Position numbers and translations under genes: made by a program
Source of the DNA: an uncultured Acetobacteraceae bacterium
GTDB taxonomy: Bacteria; Pseudomonadota; Alphaproteobacteria; Acetobacterales; Acetobacteraceae
DNA: 64,000 bases
Direction of reading: 5' to 3'
NCBI GenBank assembly: GCA_903907955.1
Contig: CAIVPZ010000154.1
Coordinates: forward strand, 62,001-126,000
Shown here: positions 63,782 to 64,000 of the stretch, in pieces
How positions within the stretch are numbered: position 1 is the first letter of the stretch
Layout: the number at the start of each line of letters is the position of its first letter
Notes under the pieces: generated by a model
What the model saw: the letters and a program-made list of their open reading frames with translations, nothing else
Told to the model about the DNA's origin: nothing
Databases searched by the model: none

Positions 63782-63896
63782 GCCAACCTCCGGTCATGGC
63801 CAACCGGAGACCTACGAATCGTACATCACGGGGGTGTCGGAACCGCCATTTTCGCATAGCTGCGATTCCGGTCTGGATGGAAACGCTCTAGAGCGC

Positions 63897-63916
63897 GCTG
63901 ACCGTTTCCGGTCAGC
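63897..63916 (+). terminator. hairpin after the outer IS630 end (likely original island terminator)
   Basis: GCTGACC-GTTTCC-GGTCAGC, a perfect 7-bp stem. Without the insertion it would lie a few nucleotides after the stop of the COG4529-like gene, so it was probably the terminator of the 21-kb island before the IS630 insertion. The last 84 nt of the window show no supportable gene. Confidence 0.55.
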
Positions 63917-64000
63917 CTGAAAGTGCTCAAGTCCATGCGCGGCAAATCATGATGGTTCGATGGAATCAGATATCGTAATGGACCACCAGCGGGTGGCGAG

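Larger units (their letters stand above)
59303..63888 (-). mobile_element. IS630-family element carrying IS21- and IS256-type insertions
   Basis: Outer ends GAGCATTTTCACCC (from 59303) and, read inward from 63888, GAGCGTTTCCATCC are imperfect inverted repeats, flanked by TA on both sides (59301-59302 and 63889-63890), the IS630/Tc1 target. The C-terminal part of its transposase is at 59311-59846 and the N-terminal part at about 63476-63781; the middle is missing and replaced by the other elements. Confidence 0.82.

Overview
The window is high-GC DNA (only a few short AT-rich gaps) from an alphaproteobacterium, most likely a Rhodospirillales/Acetobacteraceae-type organism. This placement is inferred from gene content (SoeA-type sulfite dehydrogenase, DUF6691/YeeE pair, family 2A encapsulin, MetNIQ, XRE-cupin regulator, a heat-shock-type groESL promoter) and is not proven. 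No rRNA, tRNA or CRISPR array was seen.

Layout. (a) 1-6.5 kb: acyl-CoA genes on the minus strand (CoA-transferase alpha subunit running off the edge, enoyl-CoA hydratase, ADP-forming acyl-CoA synthetase), a plus-strand nitroreductase, and a PaaK-type ligase. (b) 6.7-8.8 kb: groES-groEL. (c) 8.9-13.2 kb: a small ORF, an XRE-cupin regulator and a methionine-type importer (metQ-metI-metN-metQ). (d) 13.8-20.2 kb: two tandem modules, each a large 2-hydroxyacyl-CoA dehydratase/benzoyl-CoA reductase-like (HAD/BCR) subunit followed by a NitT/TauT-type periplasmic binding protein; the first binding-protein gene is split by an intact IS4-family element with a 10-bp target duplication. (e) 20.2-33.7 kb: a sulfur block with a radical SAM protein, a FadL-type porin, a split YeeE/YedE transporter, a family 2A encapsulin shell, its cargo cysteine desulfurase with a long repetitive N-terminus, two serine acetyltransferases, and a soeABC sulfite dehydrogenase locus in which soeA and soeB are broken. 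(f) 34.0-37.6 kb: an AprAB-like flavoprotein/ferredoxin pair, two membrane proteins and a Cys-rich ferredoxin. (g) 38.2-59.3 kb: a roughly 21-kb co-directional island: TonB-dependent receptor, HAD/BCR activator ATPase, ABC importer ATPase and permease, HAD/BCR small subunit, a third HAD/BCR large subunit, two binding proteins, FAD enzyme, TonB-ExbB-ExbD-ExbD, TPR protein, heterodimeric ABC exporter, A-type Fe-S carrier and an FAD/NAD(P) protein. (h) 59.3-63.9 kb: an IS630 element that contains an IS21-type element and a truncated IS256-type element.

How the genes may work together (inference). The main candidate for an undescribed system is (d)+(f)+(g). One activator and one small subunit appear to serve three interchangeable large subunits, each paired with its own periplasmic binding protein and behind a dedicated TonB-dependent outer-membrane uptake system. 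This looks like import of a scarce external compound followed by very-low-potential ATP-driven reduction inside the cell. The island has no CoA ligase or CoA-transferase, so the substrate need not be a CoA thioester. The adjoining sulfur-storage compartment, sulfur transporters and cysteine-synthesis genes suggest, but do not prove, that the compound is an organosulfur source.
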